64,000 bases of DNA from the NCBI RefSeq assembly GCF_025998535.1, contig NZ_AP024233.1:1214217-1278216 (forward strand), written 5' to 3'. Position 1 is the stretch's first letter. Every line of letters begins with the position of its first letter. This DNA is from Desulfolithobacter dissulfuricans. GTDB lineage: Bacteria > Desulfobacterota > Desulfobulbia > Desulfobulbales > Desulfobulbaceae. Below the pieces are notes generated by a model that had not been told where the DNA came from, ran no database searches, and was given only the letters and a program-made list of their open reading frames with translations. Positions 8,676 to 18,844 of the stretch are shown here, piece after piece. Both the position numbers and the translations under genes were made by a program.

Positions 8676-10559
8676 ATGAAAGATGCGACGGTTGGAGTGA
8701 TGCAGGCAGCAAAGCGGGCCCGACACTGGTTTTTTCTTTTGTTTACCGTGCTGTTTTTCGGGGCTGCTCTCTGGCTGACCGCCCACCTGACCTACCGTGA
8801 GGGGCTGGTTCGTCTGGCCGAGGACGGCACCGCCAGGATGGAGCTGTACGTGGCCTACCTGCGCGGGGTTCTGGAAAAGTATGAGGGACTGCCCGAACTG
8901 CTGGCCACCAACAAGCGGCTGGTAAATTTTCTCCTCAATCCCGGCGGTCACGAGCGCATCGAGGCACTGAACCGCTACCTGGAGACCATCAACTCCATCA
9001 GCGACGCAGCCGACACCTACCTGATGGACCGGGAAGGATTGACCATCGCCGCCTCCAACTGGCAGACACCCCGGCCCTTTGTCGGTCGCAATTTCAGCTA
9101 CCGACCCTATTTCAAGGAAGCCATGCAGGGACATCTGGGGCGGTACTTCGCCCTGGGCATGACCTCGAGCCGGCGGGGTTACTATTTTGCCTATCCCGTG
9201 CGGCAGAGCGGCCGGATCCTCGGGGCGGTGGTCATCAAGATCAATATCGACAAGGTGGAACGCAACTGGGAGCATCCCGATACCACCCTGCTGGTCACCG
9301 ATCCCGACGGGGTGATTTTCATCACCACCAACCCCAACTGGCGTTTTCATACTCTGAAGCCCCTGGACAGTGCGGCCCGGAGGCGGATAGTCGAGAGCCG
9401 CCGTTATCCCAATGCCTCTCTGGAGCCCCTGGATATACTGGAAACCAGCTCGTCGCCGGCCGGACCGCTGATCCGCCTCAAGACCACCGGTGGTCGGGGA
9501 GACAAAACATATCTGCTCCAGAGTCGACATATGGACCAGGCCGGCTGGGAGGTGCAGATCCTTTCCGACATATCCGGGGTCCAGCGACTGGTGCTGCGGG
9601 CCCTTCTCATGGCAGGGGCGGTGATCATGCTCAGCCTGCTGCTGGGAATTGTCCTGTGGCAGCGGCGTCAGCGTCTGGCTGAACGGCACCGCTATGAACG
9701 ACGGGCCCGGGAAGTGCTGGAGGAGGCCAACGAGGCCCTGGAGGACCGGGTCAGGGAACGGACCAGGGAGCTGGTCGAGATCAATCGCCGGCTGCGCCGG
9801 GAGATCGAGGAACGCCGTCAGGCCGAAGAAGAACTGCATCGCACCCGCAACGAGCTTATCCACGCGGCCAAGCTGGCCGCCCTTGGCCAGATGTCAGCCG
9901 GGATCAACCATGAACTCAATCAGCCACTGGCCGCTATCCGTACCTATGCCGACAACACCAGGCAGCTGCTGGTCAAGGGAAGGCAGGAGGATGCGCTGTG
10001 GAACCTGGAGCAGATCGGCGAGCTGACCCAGCGCATGGCCCGGATCGGGGCCCAGCTCAAGATCTTTGCCCGCAAAACCAGTGGCCGGATAGAGCCCGTG
10101 CCCCTGCACGGGGTGGTGGACGGGGCCCTGGAGATCGTCAACCCGGCTCTGCGGCGGGCCGATGCCCGGATTCGAATCCTCATTGAGCCGGAAGACCTCC
10201 AGGTCCAGGCCAATAATGTCCTTCTGCAGCAGGTGCTGGTCAATCTTATCGGCAATGCCATCCAGGCCGTGGAGGACCAGGAGCAGAGAAATATCAGGGT
10301 GCACTGCCGCCGGGAACAGGGGAGGGTGCGGATAACGGTGCAGGACAGTGGTCCGGGTATCGCGCCCGAGCACCTGCCCCATATTTTTGAAGCCTTCTAC
10401 ACCACCAAGGATCCTGGCCAGGGCCTGGGTCTGGGACTGACCATCACCGCCCGGATCCTCGAGGAAATGGGTGGCGATATCATGGCCTCGGACGGCGAGA
10501 CCGGGGCCCGGTTCGAAATATATCTGAGTGAAGCACAGGGGAGTGTTGTCCATGGATAA
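8676..10559 (+). CDS. dctB: DctB-like C4-dicarboxylate sensor histidine kinase
   Basis: Membrane sensor kinase of 627 aa. A transmembrane segment (about 18-38), a large periplasmic double-Cache-like sensor (about 40-300) and a second membrane segment (about 305-330) are followed by a coiled coil rich in Glu/Arg. Then come the dimerisation/phosphoacceptor helix with GINHELNQPLAAIRTYAD (His near 412) and an ATPase domain with NLIGNAIQA, DSGPGIAPEHL and GQGLGLGL. The HELNQPLAAIRTYA form of the H box is typical of DctB. It overlaps the response-regulator gene by 8 nt and lies upstream of dctPQM, so it probably senses succinate, malate or fumarate. The start is uncertain, as no good ribosome-binding site precedes 8676. 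Confidence 0.87.
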   Translation: MKDATVGVMQAAKRARHWFFLLFTVLFFGAALWLTAHLTYREGLVRLAEDGTARMELYVAYLRGVLEKYEGLPELLATNKRLVNFLLNPGGHERIEALNRYLETINSISDAADTYLMDREGLTIAASNWQTPRPFVGRNFSYRPYFKEAMQGHLGRYFALGMTSSRRGYYFAYPVRQSGRILGAVVIKINIDKVERNWEHPDTTLLVTDPDGVIFITTNPNWRFHTLKPLDSAARRRIVESRRYPNASLEPLDILETSSSPAGPLIRLKTTGGRGDKTYLLQSRHMDQAGWEVQILSDISGVQRLVLRALLMAGAVIMLSLLLGIVLWQRRQRLAERHRYERRAREVLEEANEALEDRVRERTRELVEINRRLRREIEERRQAEEELHRTRNELIHAAKLAALGQMSAGINHELNQPLAAIRTYADNTRQLLVKGRQEDALWNLEQIGELTQRMARIGAQLKIFARKTSGRIEPVPLHGVVDGALEIVNPALRRADARIRILIEPEDLQVQANNVLLQQVLVNLIGNAIQAVEDQEQRNIRVHCRREQGRVRITVQDSGPGIAPEHLPHIFEAFYTTKDPGQGLGLGLTITARILEEMGGDIMASDGETGARFEIYLSEAQGSVVHG

Positions 10560-11925
10560 GACAGCGACTCGGGGCTCGGTGAACAGGGTTCTGTTCATCG
10601 ATGATGAAAAACATATCCGTCAGGCAAACCGGCAGACCCTGGAACTGGCGGATCTTGAGGTCTCGTGTCTGGACTGTGCCGAGAAGGCCATACCGGTTTT
10701 GTCCCAGGAGTGGCCCGGCGTGGTCGTCTGTGATATTCGGCTGCCCCAGATGGACGGCCTGGAGTTCCTGCACCGGGCCAGGGAGATCGATCCTGACCTG
10801 CCCGTCATCCTGATCACCGGTCACGGTGATGTTTCCACCGCAGTGCAGGCCATGCGGGACGGGGCCTACGATTTCATTGAAAAGCCCTATTCGTCGGAAC
10901 GGCTGGTCAAGACCGTGCGCCGGGGCCTGGAAAAACGGATGCTGACCCTGGAAAACAGGCGGCTGCGCTGGGAGCTCGAGGCCCACTCCGCCCCGGGGCC
11001 GCGGATTATTGGCCGTACTCCGGCCATGCAGCGTCTGCGGGCCACCATCGCCCAGATTGCCGATACCGGTGCCGATGTGCTGGTGGTGGGGGAGACCGGG
11101 ACCGGCAAGGAACTGGTTGCCAGGTCCCTGCACGAGCACAGCCAGCGCCGGATCAGGAATTTCGTTGCGGTCAACTGCGGGGCTGTATCTGAAAACATGA
11201 TCGAATCCGAGCTGTTTGGCCATGAGGCCGGTGCCTTTACCGATGCCAAGTCGCGGCGGATCGGCAAGTTCGAACACGCCAACGGCGGTACCCTGCTGCT
11301 CGACGAGATCGAGAGCATGCCCATGCATGTCCAGGTCCACCTGCTGCGGGTTCTCCAGGAGCGCGCCCTGGAGCGGCTTGGATCCAATACCCTCATTCCC
11401 CTGGATCTGCGGGTGGTGGCTGCGGCTAAGGTTGATCTCAGACAGGCGGTGGAACGGGGCGAGTTCCGGGAGGACCTCTACTACCGGCTCAACGTGGTCT
11501 GCCTGCACATTCCGCCTCTGCGCACCCGGCGCGAAGATATTCCGCTGCTGTTCCACCACTTCCTCCTGGTCGCCGGCCATCGGTACCAGCGGGAGGTGCC
11601 CACGCCGGACACGGCCCAGATGAACGCGCTCATGGCCTATGACTGGCCGGGAAACGTGCGTGAACTGCGCAACCTGGCCGAGCGCTATGTGCTCCTTGGT
11701 AACCAGTGCGACTGGTCGCTTGAGCAGCTGCTGGCCTCGTCGGCCCCGGAACAGGCCAACAGCCTGCCCCAGCTGGTGGAATGTTTCGAACGCGGTCTGA
11801 TCGAGCAGGCTCTGGCCGCCCACAAGGGCAGCATCAAGGACGTGATGGCTTCCCTGGCCGTGCCGCGCAAGACCCTTTATGACAAGATGCGAAAATACGG
11901 CCTGGACAAGAGCGATTACAAATAA
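10552..11925 (+). CDS. dctD: DctD-like sigma-54-dependent response regulator
   Basis: Protein of 457 aa: receiver domain (about 8-125, DIRLPQMDGLEFL around the phosphorylated Asp), AAA+ sigma-54 activation domain (about 145-375, Walker A GETGTGKE) and a C-terminal Fis-type helix-turn-helix ending in RKTLYDKMRKYGL. The start at 10552 has AGGGGAG 8 nt upstream and overlaps the kinase stop. The sigma-54 contact loop reads GAFTDA instead of the usual GAFTGA. It should activate the sigma-54 promoter at 12250, upstream of dctP. Confidence 0.88.
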   Translation: MDKTATRGSVNRVLFIDDEKHIRQANRQTLELADLEVSCLDCAEKAIPVLSQEWPGVVVCDIRLPQMDGLEFLHRAREIDPDLPVILITGHGDVSTAVQAMRDGAYDFIEKPYSSERLVKTVRRGLEKRMLTLENRRLRWELEAHSAPGPRIIGRTPAMQRLRATIAQIADTGADVLVVGETGTGKELVARSLHEHSQRRIRNFVAVNCGAVSENMIESELFGHEAGAFTDAKSRRIGKFEHANGGTLLLDEIESMPMHVQVHLLRVLQERALERLGSNTLIPLDLRVVAAAKVDLRQAVERGEFREDLYYRLNVVCLHIPPLRTRREDIPLLFHHFLLVAGHRYQREVPTPDTAQMNALMAYDWPGNVRELRNLAERYVLLGNQCDWSLEQLLASSAPEQANSLPQLVECFERGLIEQALAAHKGSIKDVMASLAVPRKTLYDKMRKYGLDKSDYK

Positions 11926-13364
<1,439 letters not shown>

Positions 13365-13403
13365 TATGAATGGCCACTGACTGTGGTTGATTCGCTATCC
13401 TGT

Positions 13404-13429
13404 GGCTGGCCCGGTTTTCCGGGCCAGCC
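13404..13429 (+). terminator. dctP-dctQ intercistronic hairpin
   Basis: An 11-bp perfect stem (GGCTGGCCCGG / CCGGGCCAGCC) with a TTTT loop and only a weak pyrimidine run after it. It probably acts as a partial terminator or as a barrier to 3' exonucleases, and not as a full operon end. Confidence 0.6.
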
Positions 13430-13458
13430 GTTCCTCTTGAGAACAGGGGCGCGGAGAG

Positions 13459-13494
13459 GCGGGGACACGGCTTTGTGGTATTCCGTGTCTCCGC
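13459..13494 (+). repeat. Second dctP-dctQ intercistronic hairpin
   Basis: GCGGGGACACGG pairs with CCGTGTCTCCGC (one G-U) across a 12-nt loop, 30 bp after the first hairpin. It may be a dispersed palindromic unit, but no second copy was noticed in the window. Confidence 0.4.
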
Positions 13495-13549
13495 GTCGCC
13501 ACGTCCGCTTGCGAATTTCTGCTGTCATATAAAAAAGAGGTTTTTTTGT

Positions 13550-14095
13550 ATGTTCCTGCGCATTCTCAACCGCACCGAGGAGGCAATCATCTGTCTCCTG
13601 CTCGTGCTGACGACCCTGCTGGTTTTTGCCGACGTGGTCATGCGTTTCGGCTTTAACTCCGGCTTCATGTGGACCCAGGAGCTGACGCTGCACATGTCGG
13701 CCTGGTTTGTCCTCTTCGGCGCATCGTATGGCATAAAGGTCGGCTCCCATATCGGGATGGACGCCTTTGTCAAACTGTTTCCGCCGCTGGGCCGCCGCAT
13801 CCTGACGGCCATCGGCTGTCTGCTGGGTCTTCTGTACTGCGGCCTGGTCCTGTACGGCAGCTGGATCTACCTGGCCAAGGTCAAGAAAATCGGCATCGAA
13901 CTGGAAGATCTGCCCATTCCCGCCTGGATAGCGCATGGCATGCTCATTGTCGGTTTCACCTTTCTAAGTATCCGTATCCTGCTCCTGCTTCGAGATGTGA
14001 TCATCGGCCGGGCCGATGGTTTTCGTCATGCCGACGAGGCAAAGGAGAGTATGGAGATTGTTGAAGAACTTTCGAAAGAGGAGGGCCTGAAATGA
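13550..14095 (+). CDS. dctQ: TRAP transporter small permease (DctQ family)
   Basis: Inner-membrane protein of 181 aa with four hydrophobic segments. Typical DctQ features are MRFGFNSGFMWTQEL between helices 1 and 2 and a conserved Trp-rich start of helix 2 (WFVLFGASYGIK). The start at 13550 has AGAGG 9 nt upstream and puts the first helix directly after a short basic N-terminus; an earlier in-frame start at 13475 would add an unlikely tail. Its stop overlaps the dctM start (ATGA), so the two are translationally coupled and form the membrane complex. Confidence 0.9.
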   Translation: MFLRILNRTEEAIICLLLVLTTLLVFADVVMRFGFNSGFMWTQELTLHMSAWFVLFGASYGIKVGSHIGMDAFVKLFPPLGRRILTAIGCLLGLLYCGLVLYGSWIYLAKVKKIGIELEDLPIPAWIAHGMLIVGFTFLSIRILLLLRDVIIGRADGFRHADEAKESMEIVEELSKEEGLK

Positions 14096-15489
14096 CCACT
14101 GTCGGCCTGTTTGCGCTCCTTTTCATCTGTATGCTCCTGGGCATGCCCATCGCCCTGGCCCTGGGTCTGTCCAGTATCACCACCATTCTGCTCTTTTCCA
14201 ATGATTCCCTGGCGTCCATCGCTCTGAAGCTGTTCGAATCCCTGTCCGAACACTACACCCTGCTGGCTATTCCCTTTTTTATCCTCTCCTCGGCCTTTCT
14301 CTCCACCGGCGGCGTGGCCAAGCGGATCATTCGCTTTGCCCTCAGTGTGGTGGGGCATATCCGAGGAGGAATCGCCATGGCCTCGGTCATGGCCTGCATG
14401 ATCTTTGCCGCGGTTTCCGGTTCCTCGCCTGCCACCGTGGCCGCCATCGGCACCATTGTCATCACCGGCATGGTTCGAGCCGGCTATCCGGAAAGTTTCG
14501 CCGCCGGGGTTATAACCAATGCAGGTACTCTGGGGATTCTCATTCCACCTTCCATCGTCATGCTCGTCTATGCGGCGGCCACCGAGGTCTCAGCGGCGAG
14601 GATGTTCATGGCCGGGTTTATTCCCGGACTGATGATGGGGCTTATCCTGATGGTCGCTATCTATATCGCCGCCCGGATCAAAAAGATCCCGTCCCAGCCC
14701 TGGGCAGGGTTTCGTGAGGTGTTCATTGCCGGTGGCAGTGCCTTTGGCGGCCTGATGCTGATCATTATCGTCCTTGGTTCCATCTATGGCGGGGTAGCAA
14801 GCCCCACCGAGGCGGCCGCGGTTTCAGCTGTTTACGCCTTTGCTATCGCGGTGTTCGGATACCGGGATATGGGTCCATTGAAAAATGTTCCCTGGCGTCT
14901 GGAATCCGAGAGTGTTGGAACTGCGATTCTGCGTAATACCGGGCAGATCATTAAAGCCCTGCCGAAGTGCGTGACCGATAAGGACGTGAACAAGGTCCTG
15001 CTCGATGCCTCCAAGGTCAGCATCATGCTGCTTTTCATCATTGCCAATGCCATGCTTTTTGCCCATGTGCTGACCTCGGAGCGTATACCCCATCACCTGG
15101 CCGAACTTATCGTCAGTTGGGGGCTGTCTCCGTGGATGTTTCTGGTGGTGGTCAATCTGCTGTTGCTGGCCGCCGGCAACTTCATGGAACCATCCGCCAT
15201 CCTGCTTATCATGGCTCCGATTCTCTTCCCCATTGCCATGAAACTGGGGATCGATCCGATTCATCTGGGAATTATCATGGTGGTCAATATGGAGATCGGC
15301 ATGCTGACCCCGCCGGTGGGCCTGAACCTCTTTGTAACCGCCGGAATCACCGGGCACAGTATCGGCTGGGTTATCCGCGCCGCCGCACCCTGGCTGATTC
15401 TGCTGCTGTTTTTTCTTATTATCATCACCTATGTACCGCAGGTATCCCTGTTTCTGCCGGAGTTTCTTGATAAACTTCATGGGTATTAA
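14092..15489 (+). CDS. dctM: TRAP transporter large permease (DctM family)
   Basis: Inner-membrane transport subunit of 465 aa with about a dozen membrane segments. Family motifs include GMPIALALGLSS near the N-terminus, AAVSGSSPATVAAIG in the first half, IPPSIVMLVYA, SPTEAAAVSAVYA and LTPPVGLNLFV near the end. It is slightly longer than the usual 425-440 aa because of an insertion around residues 260-320. It couples Na+ flow to import of the DctP-bound solute. It is followed by a strong terminator. Confidence 0.93.
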   Translation: MTTVGLFALLFICMLLGMPIALALGLSSITTILLFSNDSLASIALKLFESLSEHYTLLAIPFFILSSAFLSTGGVAKRIIRFALSVVGHIRGGIAMASVMACMIFAAVSGSSPATVAAIGTIVITGMVRAGYPESFAAGVITNAGTLGILIPPSIVMLVYAAATEVSAARMFMAGFIPGLMMGLILMVAIYIAARIKKIPSQPWAGFREVFIAGGSAFGGLMLIIIVLGSIYGGVASPTEAAAVSAVYAFAIAVFGYRDMGPLKNVPWRLESESVGTAILRNTGQIIKALPKCVTDKDVNKVLLDASKVSIMLLFIIANAMLFAHVLTSERIPHHLAELIVSWGLSPWMFLVVVNLLLLAAGNFMEPSAILLIMAPILFPIAMKLGIDPIHLGIIMVVNMEIGMLTPPVGLNLFVTAGITGHSIGWVIRAAAPWLILLLFFLIIITYVPQVSLFLPEFLDKLHGY

Positions 15490-15509
15490 TGACAACCGCC
15501 TGCGGCTTG

Positions 15510-15547
15510 TTCTGCGGATCGGGTCTGCCCCGATCCGCAGAATTTTT
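15510..15547 (+). terminator. Rho-independent terminator after dctM
   Basis: A 14-bp perfect stem (TTCTGCGGATCGGG / CCCGATCCGCAGAA) with a 5-nt loop followed by five T residues, 20 bp after dctM. It ends the dctPQM transcript. Confidence 0.85.
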
Positions 15548-15551
15548 CAAA

Positions 15552-15585
15552 CCTGAATTGAGCGTTTCACCCATCTGCAACACTT
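15552..15585. repeat. 34-bp fragment of a dispersed element (left part)
   Basis: Identical over 34 bp (starting CCTGAATTGAGCG) to 27634-27667. It matches only the left part of the longer copy at 27.6 kb. Read on the minus strand it would encode EVLQMGETLNSG, so it may be a scrap of a once-coding mobile gene. Confidence 0.65.
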
Positions 15586-15771
15586 TAAAAGAAAACCAGT
15601 TATAATCGTTTATCTTTTAGTTTTTGTTTTATGCAGTCCCTTCCGACGTCACCTGTCGGAACGCTGTCTGTATCTGTTAACCAGGAACTACCATCCCGGG
15701 AGCCTGTTCCTGCATGCCGGGTATGGGGGCGAGAGACTGGCCCTGAATGTTTCTGAACCGGAGGCGCTGCC

Positions 15772-16263
15772 ATGAGTACCCTTCCTGAAGTCCGCACAAT
15801 TTTATACCTTACCGATCTTGGCGAGCATACCCGTCCAGTCTTTCGTCAGGCTGTGGTGGAAGCCAGAAAACATGGAGCACGGATTCTCATGCTCCATGTG
15901 GTGGAACCCCTGGGGCCCACCGGCACAATGGTCCTGGACATGTATCTCTCGGCCGAGGAGGCAGAAAAGCTCAAGAAAGGCGGCATGCGGGAGATCCTTG
16001 AAAAGATGAAGCAACGCCTTGATATTTTCTGTCAGGAAGAACTGGGGGTCTGTGGCATGGAGCCTACCCTGGTCAAGGAAATTCTCGTGGCCAGTGGGCA
16101 GGTGAGCGAAGAAGTCCTGAGGCTTGCCGATAAACATGGCGCCGACCTGATCGTCATGGGCCGGTCCGCTTCAAAGCGTTTCGGCACTGCGGCCATGGGA
16201 AGTACTGTACGGCGGGTCCTCAGATCCAGCCGGATCCCCGTCCTTGTGGTGCCCAATACCTGA
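15772..16263 (+). CDS. Single-domain universal stress protein
   Basis: Cytoplasmic Usp protein of 163 aa with one domain and the intact ATP-binding signature GRSASKRFGTAAMGST near residues 130-145. A GGAGG ribosome-binding site lies 8 nt before the ATG. It is 280 bp downstream of dctM, beyond a terminator, and so is probably transcribed separately. Usp genes are often found beside TRAP transporters, and some bind the transporter complex directly, which is a plausible role here. Confidence 0.88.
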   Translation: MSTLPEVRTILYLTDLGEHTRPVFRQAVVEARKHGARILMLHVVEPLGPTGTMVLDMYLSAEEAEKLKKGGMREILEKMKQRLDIFCQEELGVCGMEPTLVKEILVASGQVSEEVLRLADKHGADLIVMGRSASKRFGTAAMGSTVRRVLRSSRIPVLVVPNT

Positions 16264-17041
16264 TATATCGTTGCAGTGCCGGCGGCTGTCTTGTCCCGGC
16301 CCAAAAGATTCCTTATGCCTGGCTACTGGCACGGTGTAAGGGATGTCTGCCATCCCTGCCCTGTATTTTGCCCTGTCCTCTCTCCCTCCCGGGGCAGGGA
16401 TGCAGCTTTTTTGGTTTCAGTCCATCCTGCCCCTGGTCCGGGGCCCACGGCCCAGGCTCCTGAGTCCCTCTCTGAATAAGCCTGTTTTGGTCGGTCCTGC
16501 GAAAACACTTAACTCATTGAAATTTAAATAAATTTTTAGAGATTATATCACCGTAACTTGAAGGTTATTGTACTTCTACCCTTCATTCTCCTGTGATTTT
16601 CCTGCGTCCAGAACAGAGCATCTCAACCACCTCAGGGAGATCTGTATCGCAGCAGGCAGGAAGATGTTCTCGATCCCACTCATGCGCTGTACCGGTTGGC
16701 GGAACTGCTTCCCTGTTAGATGTCCGAGAGGTGGTCTGGCTCCCTGTATTCTAAGAAAAAAGGGCGGCCTTGTTTTCTGTTTTTGTCTCTGGTGATGAGG
16801 TTTCTGGTGGCCTGAAATGGGATTTTTCAGGACCGACTGATGAAGGTGTTGATCTTTTTGCCTCTTGGAATGGCTTGACCATTCGACGATCTCAGCGTCA
16901 CAGTAAAATGAAAAATGCTCACATGTGTCCTGACATACTGCGCCTTTTGATTTCTAACTCATCGATCATATGAGGTTTTTTTGTCTTTAAAAAGTATACC
17001 TTTTTAAGGTGCCATTCGGAACACAGCGTATTTTTAACTTA
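16264..17041. other. 778-bp region without a convincing gene
   Basis: It holds a possible long-loop terminator after uspA (CATCCCTGCCC ... GGGCAGGGATG then six T, 16351-16412) and the repeat remnant at 16651-16740. Another AT-rich stretch (about 16780-16980), read on the minus strand near 16830, has NTFI followed by SR, a weak echo of the DTFIHR text of the repeat at 32.9 and 45.8 kb. A possible small frame at 16568-16795 mostly translates the repeat remnant and is not taken as a gene. This is where the AT-richer island begins. Confidence 0.4.
16651..16740. repeat. Remnant of the 27.6-kb dispersed element (right part)
   Basis: About 85% similar by eye to 27669-27755, in the same orientation. 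The minus strand keeps an open, similar translation (HLTGKQFRQPVQRMSGIENI here, HLTGEQFRQPVQRMSWIKNI in the other copy). A coding ancestor such as a mobile-element gene is therefore likely. Together with the 27.6-kb copy it brackets the osmoadaptation island as direct repeats. Confidence 0.65.
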
Positions 17042-17929
17042 TCAATCTGTATACCACCTGGATAGAAACGTAGTATAAAAACGACGGTCAGAAACAGTGG
17101 CTCCACGCTTGCCAACAATTGCTGAAGCGAACTCTTGAGCATTATGGATAATTTTTTGTGTCGGCCATCCCATTATTAGGCCAAGAATAAATACCGCACT
17201 AAAAGCATCTCCTGCTCCAACTGTATCGACAACCATGATATGTGGTGAAGGCAAGAAGGATAACTTTTCTCCTTCCTTGAGATACACTGTTGATCCCTTG
17301 CTACCCTTAGTAATGATCAGGATCTGTAGATTAAAATATTCGATCATATATTTTGCTTTTTGATCGATACTATCATGTAGAGGAAAAAGCATTTCTATTT
17401 CTTCCTTATTCATTTTTACCCATGATGCATCTTCCATTAATGACAGTGCGGTATCACGTTTCCACCATGGATGACGCAAATTTATATCGATAAAAATATC
17501 TCCGTTTAATTGCTGTTTTATTTTTTTTAAAGTATCGCGTGATTGTTGAGATCTAAGTGCCAGCGACCCGTGATACAGAACTGGTGCATCTGCTGGTAAT
17601 TCCGGAATTTCATCCTTAATGTGGTCATAAGCATCATCAGGTGAAATTTCATATGTTGGTTCACCGTTGTTCAATCGTACCTTTACCGTGCCAGTAGGTC
17701 GGTCTGGGTCGTGTTGAAGAAAAGTTGTGTCCATGTCCCATTTGGACATTGCCTGAACAACCATTTCCCCCCTTCTATCCTTGCCGATTCTGCTTATAAA
17801 TACGGGCAGCAATCCAAAGCCCTGCAGGTGCCACGCGACATTAAATGGAGCGCCACCAAGCACTTCCGTTCCATCGGAATAGCAGTCAAAGAGCACCTCT
17901 CCGAAGATAACTGGCCGTATTTGTGTCAT
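17042..17929 (-). CDS. PfkB-family carbohydrate kinase (probable fructokinase)
   Basis: Cytoplasmic ribokinase-fold sugar kinase of 295 aa. The PfkB substrate motif GGAPFNVAWHL is near residue 25, and the C-terminal signature DTVGAGDAFSAVF carries the catalytic Asp and anion hole. The start at 17929 follows AAGGAA; the longer frame to 17977 adds 16 unlikely residues. It is divergent from the sucrose-phosphate synthase unit and in the same island as sucrose synthase, so phosphorylation of fructose released from sucrose is the best guess. Its promoter (TTGACA-17-ATATAT on the minus strand) contains half of the dyad at 17982-18042. Base composition is clearly AT-richer than the dct region. Confidence 0.88.
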   Translation of the reverse strand: MTQIRPVIFGEVLFDCYSDGTEVLGGAPFNVAWHLQGFGLLPVFISRIGKDRRGEMVVQAMSKWDMDTTFLQHDPDRPTGTVKVRLNNGEPTYEISPDDAYDHIKDEIPELPADAPVLYHGSLALRSQQSRDTLKKIKQQLNGDIFIDINLRHPWWKRDTALSLMEDASWVKMNKEEIEMLFPLHDSIDQKAKYMIEYFNLQILIITKGSKGSTVYLKEGEKLSFLPSPHIMVVDTVGAGDAFSAVFILGLIMGWPTQKIIHNAQEFASAIVGKRGATVSDRRFYTTFLSRWYTD

Positions 17930-17981
17930 AGTTGATTCCTTTCCGTAATTGTTGTGCCGTTTAGTCTTGACATTCACGGTT

Positions 17982-18042
17982 TGTCAGCTATATATATTCC
18001 ACAATATATTTTTGTCAAATAATATATTGTGGAATACTGACA
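17982..18042. promoter_or_regulatory. Palindromic operator at the pfkB / SH3-SPS divergent promoter
   Basis: A perfect 16-bp inverted repeat (17995-18010 and 18021-18036, TATTCCACAATATATT and its complement) with a 10-nt spacer, framed by a second pair TGTCAG/CTGACA. Inside it is CAATATA-N14-TATATTG, the same arrangement found at 23613-23640. It overlaps the spacer of the best pfkB promoter, which suggests repression. Confidence 0.65.
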
Positions 18043-18070
18043 TAACACTGTGTAACGAATCTTAAGTTAT

Positions 18071-18795
18071 ATGTTGCTTATTTTTGCATTTATCCTGGTG
18101 GGTTTTGTCTATATGGGGCCTATCCTTTTTCCAACCTTGGGGCTTGGGATAAGGATCTGGCTAACTGGTTTATCTTTGATTACGAACAGGCGAAGGCTCT
18201 GGTAACCATATTTTGGCTTTTGCTTGCTCTTCTTTGGTATCGCAAAACACGGATACGGGGAAAAAGAATTTTTTTTAATTCAAAAAAGAATACAAAAGAT
18301 CGCCTGCGGTTACCGAAAATTAAAAAGAATAATCGAGGCAATATAAATGTTGCAGTCACTGTTTCAGTGGTTTTTTTGGTGGTTTTGTTTGCCGGATACG
18401 AACAAGTCTTCGGTAGCATCAGGATGGTTTCTATAGCTAAAAATAGTGTCAATATGCGCAGTGGACCGGGAACGCAGTGCAAGGTGCTATGGGAGTTGGA
18501 TAAAGGCTATCCTCTTCAAGTGCTGAGGACCAAGGGAAATTGGTATAAGGTCAGGGATTTTGAGGGAGATACCGGCTGGGTTTATCGACCGCTTACCTCG
18601 CGAAAATCCTATGTAGTTGTGAAGAAAAACATAATTAACATTCGATCCGGGCCGGGGCTACGGAATCCTATTATTGCCAAAGCACACAGGGGAGTGGTGC
18701 TGCGAACCATTGCCTCTGTAAAGGGATGGGTCAAAGTGCGTCACGGGCGTGGAGTTACCGGCTGGGTGGCAAGGCGTCTTGTCTGGGGATGGTAA
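18071..18795 (+). CDS. Membrane-anchored double SH3 (SH3b) protein, frameshifted
   Basis: The clear part is two bacterial SH3 domains (starting SVNMRSGPGTQCKVLW and NIRSGPGLRNPIIAKA) behind a membrane segment at about 18346-18410. The frame containing them is open upstream for over 150 bp but has no usable start except a TTG at 18220. Another frame starts with ATG at 18071 and encodes a hydrophobic helix. Adding one G at GGGG 18139-18142 joins them into a 241-aa protein: helix, WDKDLANWFIFDYEQ loop, second helix, basic stretch, third helix, two SH3 domains. SH3b domains often bind cell-wall material; the role here is unknown. It lies 49 bp before sucrose-phosphate synthase. Confidence 0.6.
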
Positions 18796-18844
18796 AGGCG
18801 TAAATATTATTGGATGGCACTGGTTTTTTCAAAAGGAACAGTTT

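Noticed and set aside
8577-9863. A 428-codon minus-strand frame opposite the DctB-like kinase
   Set aside because: It is the shadow of a well-supported kinase with all motifs on the other strand.
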